A stretch of DNA of 54,434 nt from Bacteroidales bacterium (GTDB lineage Bacteria > Bacteroidota > Bacteroidia > Bacteroidales > P3): positions 1-54,434 of the forward strand of contig JAISUE010000047.1 in NCBI GenBank assembly GCA_031272245.1. Direction: 5' to 3'. The notes beneath the pieces are model-generated. The model had not been told where the DNA came from, searched no databases, and saw only the letters and a program-made list of their open reading frames with translations. Both the position numbers and the translations under genes were made by a program. Of the stretch, positions 8,412-16,281 are shown piece after piece (positions within the stretch are counted from its first letter, which is position 1; each line of letters starts with the position of its first letter).

Positions 8412-9979
8412 TGTTTCACTTTCATTAGATACCACAATGTAAGAATACCATTTTGTGACAACAATTTTCTGTTGCATCCTGCGGTTTCTAATTCTTTCAA
8501 AATAGGTTTGTAAAAACGTTTCAAGTCAAAATAATCTGTAAGGAATACATTTTGATTACGTCTTACAAAAGGTAAACATCGTTTGATCAATATTTTTATT
8601 TTCTGAATAAATGGCTTTTGTTGTTCTATTTTTTTATCTTTAGTAAAAGATATATCATATTTATCAAACATATCTGAAATCACATCTATGTATAACTTTT
8701 TATTAAGTCTATAATCAAAAGGAAGATTTGAAAAAAAATCCATTAATTCAGTATCACACAAAGGATTTTGATATTCAAAATTAAAATAATCCCATAACTT
8801 ACCGTTATTTATAATATATTTTGCATATCTTTCTTTCAAAACCCAATTGTCTATGTTAGCAAAAAGAGGTTCGTCGCACAGTAATTCCTGTTTTATAATG
8901 CGTTTAACAAGTTTTATTTCCTTATAATTAAGTTTTATCAAATCGCAATGACGATACTGTAAGTCATTAGCTATAGTTTTAACAGAATAATAATTTTTCA
9001 TATATGGTCTAAACTGACTTCCCGCAAAAAAATCTCCACCATCACCAGTAATTAAAACCATATCTGCAGGATTATTTAACAGTTTTCTTATATTATTCTC
9101 TGATAAAATTTTTGCCGCAAAATAAGGAGAAAAGGCAAATTTTGATACATAGAGAGAAACACTTTGATAAAAATCCGTGAAATTATTTGTATGATATAAA
9201 TTATCGGGATCTATTTGACTGTAATCTATGAACTGCCATTTAAAATGTAAATTTTCTGCTACTTCTTTTGATATTTTCCATTCGGGATTCGCTGTTTTAA
9301 CACCATAAGTAAAACACTCTACATTATCAATTTTATTCTCCTTTAACAAAACTGCAACTAAACGGGAATCAAGTCCTCCACTTAAAGATAGAAAAACTTT
9401 TCTCTTTCCTATCAAAACTGCCATACGCTTACCTGCATGTTCTAAAATTTCTCTTAATTGCTTTTTAGCATCTGAATAAGATATGTTATTTATTTGTGAA
9501 AACATTTTATGGTAAAAACAGAAAGTAATGGTTTGTTTCTTATATGTCAATAGCTCTCCTGCTTGTATTTGAAATATGCCTTTCAAAAGAGTTTTTTTCC
9601 CTAAAACAAAACTTAAAGCCATAAAAACCGAACTGCTTTCGGATTCTACTACTTTTTTTTCTCCATCTGCAAACATTGTATTTATATCATCACTTATCAA
9701 TAATACATCAGATATTTGCTTGTAAAAAAGTGGAAAATATCTAAATCTGTCAACTGCTGCCCACAATATATTATCTCTTTTCACTATAACGGAAAATCGT
9801 CCATTAGCTTCCAAAAGTTTCTTTTTTAACTCTTCTTCCGAATTGACGTTAAAATAAGAACATAAATCTGAATCGCGATAAAAATTACCATCTGTAGCAA
9901 AGCAATATCCCTTTGCATAAACTTCATTTTCTTCAAACCAATTGAATGCCTTTGTTCCCGTTAATTTTAAAGTTATCAT
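8408..9979 (-). CDS. Asparagine-synthase-like protein lacking the N-terminal nucleophile Cys
   Basis: A 523-residue protein in two parts. Residues 1-160 resemble a class II glutamine amidotransferase fold (DRFRYFPLFY at 77-86 is the usual DRxGxxPLYY block), but the catalytic N-terminal Cys2 is missing because the protein begins MITLKLTG. Residues about 165-520 form the ATP-pyrophosphatase synthetase domain with SGGLDS (200-205) and ITGDGGDFFAGSQ. Without Cys2 it should not hydrolyse glutamine, so free ammonia or another amine may be the donor, or it may make an amide/lactam-type bond as beta-lactam synthetase homologues do. It overlaps the upstream flippase gene by 4 bases (ATGA), suggesting translational coupling and a role in surface polysaccharide modification. 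Confidence 0.75.
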   Translation of the reverse strand: MITLKLTGTKAFNWFEENEVYAKGYCFATDGNFYRDSDLCSYFNVNSEEELKKKLLEANGRFSVIVKRDNILWAAVDRFRYFPLFYKQISDVLLISDDINTMFADGEKKVVESESSSVFMALSFVLGKKTLLKGIFQIQAGELLTYKKQTITFCFYHKMFSQINNISYSDAKKQLREILEHAGKRMAVLIGKRKVFLSLSGGLDSRLVAVLLKENKIDNVECFTYGVKTANPEWKISKEVAENLHFKWQFIDYSQIDPDNLYHTNNFTDFYQSVSLYVSKFAFSPYFAAKILSENNIRKLLNNPADMVLITGDGGDFFAGSQFRPYMKNYYSVKTIANDLQYRHCDLIKLNYKEIKLVKRIIKQELLCDEPLFANIDNWVLKERYAKYIINNGKLWDYFNFEYQNPLCDTELMDFFSNLPFDYRLNKKLYIDVISDMFDKYDISFTKDKKIEQQKPFIQKIKILIKRCLPFVRRNQNVFLTDYFDLKRFYKPILKELETAGCNRKLLSQNGILTLWYLMKVKH

Positions 9980-11250
9980 TTTTGTTCGTATTTATGTACT
10001 AAATAAAAATACCAAATAAGTTTAACTGTCAGCATAATGGCAGATACTCCACAATAAAATATTATTGCCCATTCAAAACTCTTTAATCCAATCCCTGCAA
10101 ACAACGCAAGGACTCTTACTGCTACGTAAATTATCTCTATATTCATAGCCGTTTTTTGTTTGAAAAACAAATCAGGAATGAATGCAAGTGAAGAAACCAA
10201 TACTACACAAAAAAGCCATGGCAACATATATCTGAAATATACTCCGGCTTCTATCCATTCTGCACTGAAAATAAAAGCAAAAACAGGTTTGGAAACAAAC
10301 ATAAATGCAATAAAAAAAGGAGAAATTCCTACAAGACATAATTTACAAAATGTATAAATATCTTTTTTTATGCTTTGTTTCTCTGTAACTTTATCTGATA
10401 TTTGTTTGAATAACACCTGATATATGGAATTGCAAAACATATTTATCGGTCTAAAACCTACAGATAAAGCAAGAGAAAACAATCCTATTTGAACCATATC
10501 AAAATAAAAAGAAAGTAAAAGTATTGGAAGATTTCCTGCAAGATTGTTTAAAAGTTCATTAGGCAATTCATATTTTGGAAAATTAGAATAGGTTTTTGCT
10601 ACACTTTTCAATTCTTTTTTATCTATTTTCAACGCAGAAAAGACAAAACCACTTTTGAAAAACGATAATATTAAACCAAAGATCTGTCCTATAAAAGTCC
10701 CATATAAAAGTCCTGAATGTAGGAAACTCTTTACTCCAAGAAAAATTTTTGCCAAAGAGCCAATAAGACTTTGAGAAATATTATAAACAGATATGTTGTA
10801 ATATTTTTTTTGAGACGTAAAATAATAATTCATTGTCTGCCATAAACCACCAATGAAAAGAAACAGAGGAAGAAAATAAAGTAGTTTGGAAAAATAAACT
10901 TTGTCTGTAAATAAAGAATAGCGTTGTCCGATTATTATTACAATACTTGCAATTATGGTAACTGCGGTATTGATAAATATATTCAGTTGAAGGAGAGCAT
11001 TTCGTTTTTTTTCAGAGCTTTCAATGACTGTTGCTAATTCATACTTCCCTGTGGTAAAAAGTGTTAATATACCTGCTATACTTAAAAAAAGATTAAATTC
11101 ACCAAAAGTTTCTTGAGAATAAAGTCGTGTAATAAAAATATACGCAACAAATCCTATAATTTGGGCTATAGCATTAGAAGATAATAATGCAGCAGAATAT
11201 TTGAAAGATTCTGTAAATAGAAGTTTTTTTATCTCTTTAAATAGAGTCAT
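9976..11250 (-). CDS. Wzx-type polysaccharide flippase (MOP superfamily)
   Basis: About 424 residues with some twelve hydrophobic segments. The start at 11250 (MTLFKEIKKLLFTESFKYSAALL) is chosen over an earlier ATG because the amphipathic start followed by SSNAIAQIIGFVAYIFITRLYSQETFGEFNL is the usual N-terminus of polysaccharide transporters, and a -7 box lies at 11288-11295. The family flips undecaprenyl-linked oligosaccharides across the inner membrane. No glycosyltransferase or polymerase gene adjoins it, so it is an isolated flippase with the asparagine-synthase-like gene. Confidence 0.85.
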   Translation of the reverse strand: MTLFKEIKKLLFTESFKYSAALLSSNAIAQIIGFVAYIFITRLYSQETFGEFNLFLSIAGILTLFTTGKYELATVIESSEKKRNALLQLNIFINTAVTIIASIVIIIGQRYSLFTDKVYFSKLLYFLPLFLFIGGLWQTMNYYFTSQKKYYNISVYNISQSLIGSLAKIFLGVKSFLHSGLLYGTFIGQIFGLILSFFKSGFVFSALKIDKKELKSVAKTYSNFPKYELPNELLNNLAGNLPILLLSFYFDMVQIGLFSLALSVGFRPINMFCNSIYQVLFKQISDKVTEKQSIKKDIYTFCKLCLVGISPFFIAFMFVSKPVFAFIFSAEWIEAGVYFRYMLPWLFCVVLVSSLAFIPDLFFKQKTAMNIEIIYVAVRVLALFAGIGLKSFEWAIIFYCGVSAIMLTVKLIWYFYLVHKYEQK

Positions 11251-11287
11251 GTGTTTAATTATTCGCAAACTGTTTGTTATTGTAAAA

Positions 11288-11295
11288 CAAAAGTA
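11288..11295 (-). promoter_or_regulatory. -7 promoter box of the flippase operon
   Basis: The minus strand reads TACTTTTG (plus strand CAAAAGTA), matching TAnnTTTG. Repeat array R2 begins 4 bases upstream of it. Confidence 0.65.
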
Positions 11296-11298
11296 ATT

Positions 11299-11404
11299 AA
11301 AATCTTTATTTTTTACAGCGAAAATCAAGTTTTAACGGTTAAAAATCAGCGTTTTTTATATTAAAAATAAGTTTTTTATTGCAAAAAGAGTGAAAAAAGA
11401 TTAT
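11299..11404. repeat. 21-base periodic A-tract array R2 (five units)
   Basis: A-tracts start at 11299, 11321, 11342, 11363 and 11384 (spacing 22, 21, 21, 21). The units begin AAAATCT, AAAATCA, AAAATCA, AAAAATA and AAAAGAG. The first four carry a T run about 10 bases later. The array fills the space between the divergent flippase and sugar-transporter promoters. Confidence 0.7.
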
Positions 11405-11456
11405 TAAACGTCAAAATACTTTAAATTGAATAAAACAATAGTTTTCTCATAATTAT

Positions 11457-11464
11457 TATTTTTG
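11457..11464 (+). promoter_or_regulatory. -7 promoter box of the sugar transporter
   Basis: TATTTTTG matches TAnnTTTG and lies 30 bases before the ATG at 11495. Confidence 0.7.
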
Positions 11465-11494
11465 CAACTAATAAATCAAAAAATAGATTGCGTT

Positions 11495-12745
11495 ATGCGT
11501 AAAAACAATTACATTTTCAGTCTTTTCATCATTGGGATACTTTATTTTATATTTGGGTTTGTAACATGGTTAAATTCATTACTCATACCTTTTCTTCGTA
11601 CAGCATGCGAATTAACAGACTCTCAGGCTTATTTCGTAACCTTTGCCTTTTACATTTCTTACTTTGTTATGGCTATTCCTTCCTCATGGATATTGAAAAA
11701 GACAGGCTTTGCAAAAGGAATGTCGGTTGGTTTAATAGTTATGGCACTTGGTGCTTTAATTTTCATTCCTGCTGCATACGAAAGGAGTTATGTGCTGTTT
11801 CTTTGCGGATTGTTTGTTATGGGAACAGGTCTGTCTCTCTTACAAACAGCAGCAAATCCATATATAACTATTCTTGGTCCTATTGAATCGGCAGCAAAGC
11901 GAATGTCAATTATGGGGTTGTTTAATAAAATAGCAGGAATGATAGGCATTTTAGTATTAGGTTCTATTCTTTTTTCAGAAATGGAAACATTAAATAACGA
12001 AATACTTCATCTTACAGGGAATGCAAGAGAAATAGAATTAAATCTGTTAGTTCAACGCTTGCTTATGCCATATATTATAATGGCAATATCTCTATTTGCT
12101 GTTTCTTTTATGATTTTACTTGCACGCTTGCCTGAAGTAACGCAACAAACAGATACAAACTCTGCTGACGATTTTAATGCACAAAAATCTATATTCAACT
12201 TTCCTTACCTTTGGCTTGGAATCATGGCATTATTTCTTTATGTAGGCGTTGAAGTTATTGCTATAGATACACTTGGTTTATATGGAGAAACACAGGGAAT
12301 TTCAAAAGAACTTGCTCCAAAACTTGGAACTTTTAGTCTTATAGCATTAACAATAGGTTATTTAGTTGGAATTTATCTTGTACCAAAACATATTTCTCAA
12401 GCTCAGGCATTAAGTTATTCGGCAGTTATAGGTTTTGTATTTGCAGTTATTGCTATTTGCACAAGCGGAATAACTTCTGTTGTTTTCATTATCCTTTTAA
12501 GTTTTGCTCATTCTGTAATGTGGCCTGCGATATGGCCTCTTGCTATCAATGATTTAGGAAAACATACTCCTTTGGCATCAGCATTTTTAATTATGGCAAT
12601 AGCAGGAGGTGCTGTTTTACCTTTATTATATGGAAGTTGGGCAACAAGTATTGACAACAGACATTTACCTTATTTAATTCTTTTACCGTGCTATATTTTT
12701 ATTTTCTATTATGCAACATACGGTTATAAAGCAGGAAGAAGATAA
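11495..12745 (+). CDS. Sugar MFS transporter (FucP/GluP-like)
   Basis: About 416 residues with twelve hydrophobic segments. The start at 11495 (MRKNNYIFSLFIIGILYFIFGFVTWLNSLLIPFL) is the family start; an upstream TTG would fall inside the promoter. GFVTWLNSLLIPFLRTACELT, the SWILKKTGFAKGMSVGL loop 2-3, GTGLSLLQTAANPYI and YVGVEVIAIDTLGLYGE are typical of the L-fucose/glucose-galactose proton symporters of Bacteroidota. It acts in the inner membrane; whether fucose, glucose or galactose is carried cannot be read from the sequence. The DUF3109 gene follows 24 bases later. Confidence 0.88.
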   Translation: MRKNNYIFSLFIIGILYFIFGFVTWLNSLLIPFLRTACELTDSQAYFVTFAFYISYFVMAIPSSWILKKTGFAKGMSVGLIVMALGALIFIPAAYERSYVLFLCGLFVMGTGLSLLQTAANPYITILGPIESAAKRMSIMGLFNKIAGMIGILVLGSILFSEMETLNNEILHLTGNAREIELNLLVQRLLMPYIIMAISLFAVSFMILLARLPEVTQQTDTNSADDFNAQKSIFNFPYLWLGIMALFLYVGVEVIAIDTLGLYGETQGISKELAPKLGTFSLIALTIGYLVGIYLVPKHISQAQALSYSAVIGFVFAVIAICTSGITSVVFIILLSFAHSVMWPAIWPLAINDLGKHTPLASAFLIMAIAGGAVLPLLYGSWATSIDNRHLPYLILLPCYIFIFYYATYGYKAGRR

Positions 12746-12769
12746 AAAAAACTTATTGATTAGATTGAA

Positions 12770-13333
12770 ATGTTGATAGTAGGGAACAGTTTGGTAAGCG
12801 AAGATATATCAGACGTTCGCTTTTGCTGTAATCTTGAACAATGTAAAGGCAAATGTTGTGTTGAAGGTGACGGTGGTGCCCCTTTGCTAAAAGAAGAAAT
12901 AGAAATTATAAAAAATAATTTCACTTATATTAAGCCGTATATTCCGGAAAAGAGTTTAAAAATAATAGAAACAAACGGCTTTTTCTACAAAGATTTTGAA
13001 GATGAATATTGTACAAATTTAGTTAATGACAAAGAATGTGTATTTGTTTTCTTTGATAATGGTGCTGCAAAATGCGCAATAGAATATGCTTTTGAACAGC
13101 ATTTAATTCCATTTCAAAAACCTGTTTCCTGTCATCTTTATCCGATAAGAGTAACTGATTACGGAGACTTTACAGCAGTTAATTTTCATTATTGGGCGGA
13201 AGTCTGCAAAGATGCTTTAAACAATAATGGTATTCCATTATATCAATTACTTAAAGTGCCTCTTATTCGCCGTTTTGGCAAGCAATGGTATGACGAATTA
13301 TTGAATGTAATACAACAAACAGAACAGCATTAA
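12770..13333 (+). CDS. DUF3109 family cysteine-rich protein
   Basis: A 187-residue protein with the YkgJ/DUF3109-type cysteine pattern: FCCNLEQCKGKCC near residues 18-30, a central Cys and GAAKCAIE, then KPVSCHLYPIR with conserved HLYP, and a late Cys in AEVCKDAL. The family is common in Bacteroidota and is thought to bind metal or an Fe-S cluster through these cysteines; its function is not established. Cytoplasmic, no signal peptide. Likely second gene of the transporter operon. Confidence 0.8.
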   Translation: MLIVGNSLVSEDISDVRFCCNLEQCKGKCCVEGDGGAPLLKEEIEIIKNNFTYIKPYIPEKSLKIIETNGFFYKDFEDEYCTNLVNDKECVFVFFDNGAAKCAIEYAFEQHLIPFQKPVSCHLYPIRVTDYGDFTAVNFHYWAEVCKDALNNNGIPLYQLLKVPLIRRFGKQWYDELLNVIQQTEQH

Positions 13334-13360
13334 CACCAAACGCAACATTAATACGGCGCG

Positions 13361-13528
13361 GTAGCCCCCAAGAGATTTGTGGTAGCCCCCATGAAATTTG
13401 TGGTAGCCCCCGTGAAATTTGTGGTAGCTCCCGTGAAATTTGCGGTAGCCCCCATGAAATTTGCGGTAGCCCCCATGAAATTTGTGGTAGCCCCCATGAA
13501 ATTTGCGGTAGATACCCGGAAATCCCGG
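13361..13528. repeat. GC-rich 21-base tandem repeat R3a (eight units)
   Basis: Eight head-to-tail units of exactly 21 bases begin at 13361, 13382, 13403, 13424, 13445, 13466, 13487 and 13508. The unit is GTAGCCCCC followed by ATGAAATTTGCG. Most units differ at one or two positions and the last is diverged (GTAGATACCCGG...). There are no spacers, so it is not a CRISPR. The array lies just after the DUF3109 stop and is much richer in G+C than its surroundings. Both strands read open over it because the period is a multiple of three. Confidence 0.9.
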
Positions 13529-13681
13529 GGAGGTAGATTGCTGATTTTTGTAAGCCACCGAAATTTGTTTAAAGATATATTTAATTTCCATATTAAACGA
13601 TTTTAAGATTGTGGATCTAAAATGCGGATTTGCGTATGCAGAATGTTGATAGCAAAAAACAGACTGAAATATTGAGATTCC
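13529..13681. repeat. Decayed 21-base periodic continuation R3b
   Basis: After the GC-rich array the same phase can be followed: GAAATTTG at 13560-13567, TAATTTCC near 13582, GATTTT at 13599, and then units from 13619 (AAAATGCGG-ATTTGCGTATGC), 13640 (AGAATGTTGAT...) and 13661 (AGACTG...). The 13619 unit combines the AAAAT start of the AT-rich arrays with the ATTTGCG core of the GC-rich ones. The block ends 33 bases before the -7 box of the next gene. Confidence 0.5.
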
Positions 13682-13714
13682 CCAAATAAATACCTTTTAT
13701 AACATAAAAAATAT

Positions 13715-13722
13715 TATCTTTG
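13715..13722 (+). promoter_or_regulatory. -7 promoter box of the glutaminyl-cyclase-like operon
   Basis: TATCTTTG matches TAnnTTTG, 13-25 bases before the two possible ATGs of the next gene. Confidence 0.7.
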
Positions 13723-13747
13723 CAACAACTTTAATATGTATTCAAAC

Positions 13748-14749
13748 ATGAAACAAATATTCGGAATGTCAATTTTATTGTTTTTCGTAACTATAACAAT
13801 AATCTTTACATCTTGTAAAAAAGAAAAAATATCACAGATAGAAAGCATTGATTATTCAAAAGTTGAAATCCCGTCTTTTAATGCCGATTCGGCTTATTAT
13901 TATGTGGCAAAACAATGTGATTTCGGCAGTAGAACGCCTAATTCTCAAGCTCATAACCTTTGTTTGGAATACCTTGTTGATTTTATGAAACAACAAGCAG
14001 ATACGGTTTATGTGCAAAAATTTGACTCAAAACTTTATAATGGAACAAAAGTTACAGGGAAAAATATAATTGCAAGTTTTAATTTAGAAGCAACAGACAG
14101 AGTTTTACTTGCTGCACATTGGGATTCCCGTCTTTGGGCAGATAACGATAAAGATGCCTCGCTTCATAAAACGCCTGTACCCGGTGCAAATGATGGAGCA
14201 AGTGGAGTAGGAGTTTTAATGGAAATTGCAAGAATTTTAAAGAGTAAGCCTTTAAAACAGGGTATAGATATTATCTTTTTTGATTTGGAAGACCAGGGTA
14301 TTCCGGAATGGGAAACAAAGGAAGAGAACAATCAACAAACAGATTGGTGCATAGGTTCTCAATACTGGTCTCAAAATAAACATATTCCTTTTTACACAGC
14401 AAATTATGGTATTCTTTTGGATATGGTTGGCTATAAGGCTGCCCGTTTCACTAAGGAATATCAGTCAATGGGCTATGCTGCTTCCATTATGAATAAAATT
14501 TGGGATATTGCAAAAGCGAAAGGTTATGAAAAAATCTTTGTAGATGTTCAAACTTCAGGTATCATGGACGATCATATTTGGGTAAATCATCATGCAAAAA
14601 TCCCAATGATAGATATTGTACAAAATGATCCTGAGGGAAATTTCTTTCCTCACTGGCATACAACAACAGATGATATGGATGCTATAAGCAAAGAAACATT
14701 GAAAATTGTAGGCGAGGTTTGTTTGACTGCTATTTATTCCGCACAATAG
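13748..14749 (+). CDS. M28-family lipoprotein, glutaminyl-peptide cyclotransferase-like
   Basis: A 333-residue protein (an ATG at 13736 would add four residues). The signal peptide ends in a lipobox (IFTSC, Cys23). The zinc-peptidase fold of family M28 is shown by AAHWDSR, PGANDGASG (Asp149), FFDLEDQG (Glu181-Asp182) and PHWHTTTDDMDAI (His302/His304). A single-zinc Asp/Glu-or-Asp/His set with the long HWDSRLWADND loop resembles type II glutaminyl cyclases, which convert N-terminal Gln to pyroglutamate, as described for Porphyromonas. A plain aminopeptidase would normally keep Glu-Glu in place of Glu-Asp. First gene of a likely unit with the Rieske-like lipoprotein, MerR and yggS genes. Confidence 0.75.
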   Translation: MKQIFGMSILLFFVTITIIFTSCKKEKISQIESIDYSKVEIPSFNADSAYYYVAKQCDFGSRTPNSQAHNLCLEYLVDFMKQQADTVYVQKFDSKLYNGTKVTGKNIIASFNLEATDRVLLAAHWDSRLWADNDKDASLHKTPVPGANDGASGVGVLMEIARILKSKPLKQGIDIIFFDLEDQGIPEWETKEENNQQTDWCIGSQYWSQNKHIPFYTANYGILLDMVGYKAARFTKEYQSMGYAASIMNKIWDIAKAKGYEKIFVDVQTSGIMDDHIWVNHHAKIPMIDIVQNDPEGNFFPHWHTTTDDMDAISKETLKIVGEVCLTAIYSAQ

Positions 14750-14751
14750 TT

Positions 14752-15171
14752 ATGGGTAAACGTTTGGCTGTTTATTTTATATTGCTCTTTGCAGCAGTTG
14801 GATGTCAAGAAGATTTCACTGATTATGGATATGTTAATTTTTACATTGAACCTGACAGTTTAATGTATTCTAATCTGAATATAGGCAACAGAGGCTGGGA
14901 ATATATGCAGGGAGGTTATAGAGGAGTTGTAATTTTTCGTAAATCAGCTATGACTTTTGCAGCTTATGAAAGAAGTTGTACAGGAAAAGATTGTCATGGT
15001 TTATTGGAAGTGGATACTACTAACAATGTGCTTATTCACTGTACCAAATGTGGTTCTGATTTTCTTTATGTTGACGGCTCACCATTAGAAGGAAGCCCAG
15101 CAAAACGTATGCTTTATTCTTATTGTACATTCTTTGATGGAGAAAAACTTTGGGTTAATAATTGTGAATAA
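14752..15171 (+). CDS. Rieske-like lipoprotein with a four-cysteine motif
   Basis: A 139-residue protein starting 2 bases after the previous stop. The signal peptide MGKRLAVYFILLFAAVGC ends at a lipobox Cys. The body follows the Rieske-type fold layout (GVVIFRKSAMTFAAYERSC..., then CTKCGSDFLYVDGSPLEGSPAKRMLYSY). The metal pairs appear as Cys...CysHis (ERSCTGKDCHG) and Cys-x2-Cys (HCTKCGS) rather than the classical CxH...CxxH. It could bind zinc or a modified cluster, so calling it a true Rieske protein would be unsafe. Bacteroidota carry related short lipoproteins of unknown role. Confidence 0.65.
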   Translation: MGKRLAVYFILLFAAVGCQEDFTDYGYVNFYIEPDSLMYSNLNIGNRGWEYMQGGYRGVVIFRKSAMTFAAYERSCTGKDCHGLLEVDTTNNVLIHCTKCGSDFLYVDGSPLEGSPAKRMLYSYCTFFDGEKLWVNNCE

Positions 15172-15205
15172 AAATTAGTAACATTTTGTTGTAAGATTAT
15201 TTATT

Positions 15206-15538
15206 ATGAATGAAAACAAATTATATTATTCTATTCGGGAGGTAGCAGAGAATTTAAATGTTACTTTGCCTACGTTAAGATTTTGGGAAACACAATTTAA
15301 ACAGATAAAACCAAATAAAAATAAACGTGGAGTTAGAAGTTATAATAACGAAACATTTGATTTGTTAAAAAAAATAGTTTATTTAACAAGAGAAGAAGGT
15401 TATACTTTGGAAGGAGTACGAAATTATCTTAAAGGAGATCGCTATCAAAATGTAGATAAAAAAGCAGAGATAGTACAAATGCTTAACGAAGTAAAAACAG
15501 CACTGCTTGATATTAAACAGGGAATGAATCAAAAATAA
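15206..15538 (+). CDS. MerR-family transcriptional regulator
   Basis: A 110-residue protein. Residues 5-75 form the MerR winged helix-turn-helix: YYSIREVAENLNVTLPTLRFWETQF, then RGVRSYNNETFDLLKKIVYLTREEGYTLEGVRNYL. A short helix follows but no effector-binding domain, so the ligand, if any, is unknown. Such short MerR proteins are regular in Bacteroidota genomes near peptidase and lipoprotein genes. It sits between the Rieske-like lipoprotein and yggS. Confidence 0.85.
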   Translation: MNENKLYYSIREVAENLNVTLPTLRFWETQFKQIKPNKNKRGVRSYNNETFDLLKKIVYLTREEGYTLEGVRNYLKGDRYQNVDKKAEIVQMLNEVKTALLDIKQGMNQK

Positions 15539-15556
15539 TAAAAACTTTGATCACAT

Positions 15557-16231
15557 ATGACAATATCAGAAAATTTAACACAAATAATCAAGAATATTCC
15601 ATCAAATGTAAAACTTGTAGCGGTATCCAAAACAAAACCTGTAAATGATATAAAAGAAGCATACGATTGGGGACAGAGATTATTTGGAGAAAATAAGGCT
15701 TTGGAAATGCGGGATAAATATTTAGTATTGCCAAAAGATATACAATGGCATTTTATAGGACACCTTCAAAGCAATAAAGTAAAATATATTGTTCCTTTTG
15801 TTTCTATGATTCACAGCGTAGATAGCTTAAAACTTTTGCAGGAAATAGAAAAAGAAGCAAAAAAATGCAATCGTATTGTTGATTGCCTCCTGCAAATAAG
15901 TCTTTCCGATGAAGAAACTAAATTCGGTATGAATAAACAGGAAGCAGAAAAATTGCTTTCTTCTGACGGCTATTTGAATATGAAAAGTGTAAATCTTTGT
16001 GGAGTTATGGGAATCGGGTCAATTACCAACAATAAAGAACAAACACGCAAAGAATTTTCTTTTCTTACACAAGTTTTCTTATACTTAAAACATAAATATT
16101 TTTCAAATAATAATGAATTTAAAGAAATTTCAATGGGTATGTCCGATGATTTCCAAATAGCAATAGAAGAAGGTTCAACAGTTATTCGTATTGGCAGTAC
16201 TGTATTTGGACAACGAAATTACAATATCTAA
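15557..16231 (+). CDS. YggS-type PLP homeostasis protein
   Basis: A 224-residue single-domain PLP-binding protein of the alanine-racemase fold. VKLVAVSKTKP (18-28) carries the PLP lysine. Also visible are FGENKALEMRDKY, WHFIGHLQSNK, IHSVDS, GVMGIG and MGMSDDFQIAIEEGSTVIRIGS, which bind the phosphate. The family (YggS/PROSC/PLPBP) buffers pyridoxal phosphate in the cytoplasm and has no known catalytic reaction. It lies 18 bases after the MerR gene. Confidence 0.92.
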   Translation: MTISENLTQIIKNIPSNVKLVAVSKTKPVNDIKEAYDWGQRLFGENKALEMRDKYLVLPKDIQWHFIGHLQSNKVKYIVPFVSMIHSVDSLKLLQEIEKEAKKCNRIVDCLLQISLSDEETKFGMNKQEAEKLLSSDGYLNMKSVNLCGVMGIGSITNNKEQTRKEFSFLTQVFLYLKHKYFSNNNEFKEISMGMSDDFQIAIEEGSTVIRIGSTVFGQRNYNI

Positions 16232-16251
16232 TTTTTTTTAATTGTAAATAC

Positions 16252-16259
16252 TATATTTG
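16252..16259 (+). promoter_or_regulatory. -7 promoter box of porW/sprE
   Basis: TATATTTG matches TAnnTTTG and lies 22 bases before the GTG start. A second TATATTTG at 16275-16282 overlaps that GTG and could only serve a start further in. Confidence 0.6.
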
Positions 16260-16281
16260 CATTTTCAAAGTTATTATATTT

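Noticed and set aside
13361-13528. CRISPR array
   Set aside because: Units are directly adjacent with no spacers, the unit is only 21 bases, and no cas gene is present.
13298-13606. Open frames on both strands over the R3a repeat, encoding repeated heptapeptides
   Set aside because: A 21-base period keeps every frame open, the frames have no promoter or family similarity, and the minus-strand frame overlaps the DUF3109 end.
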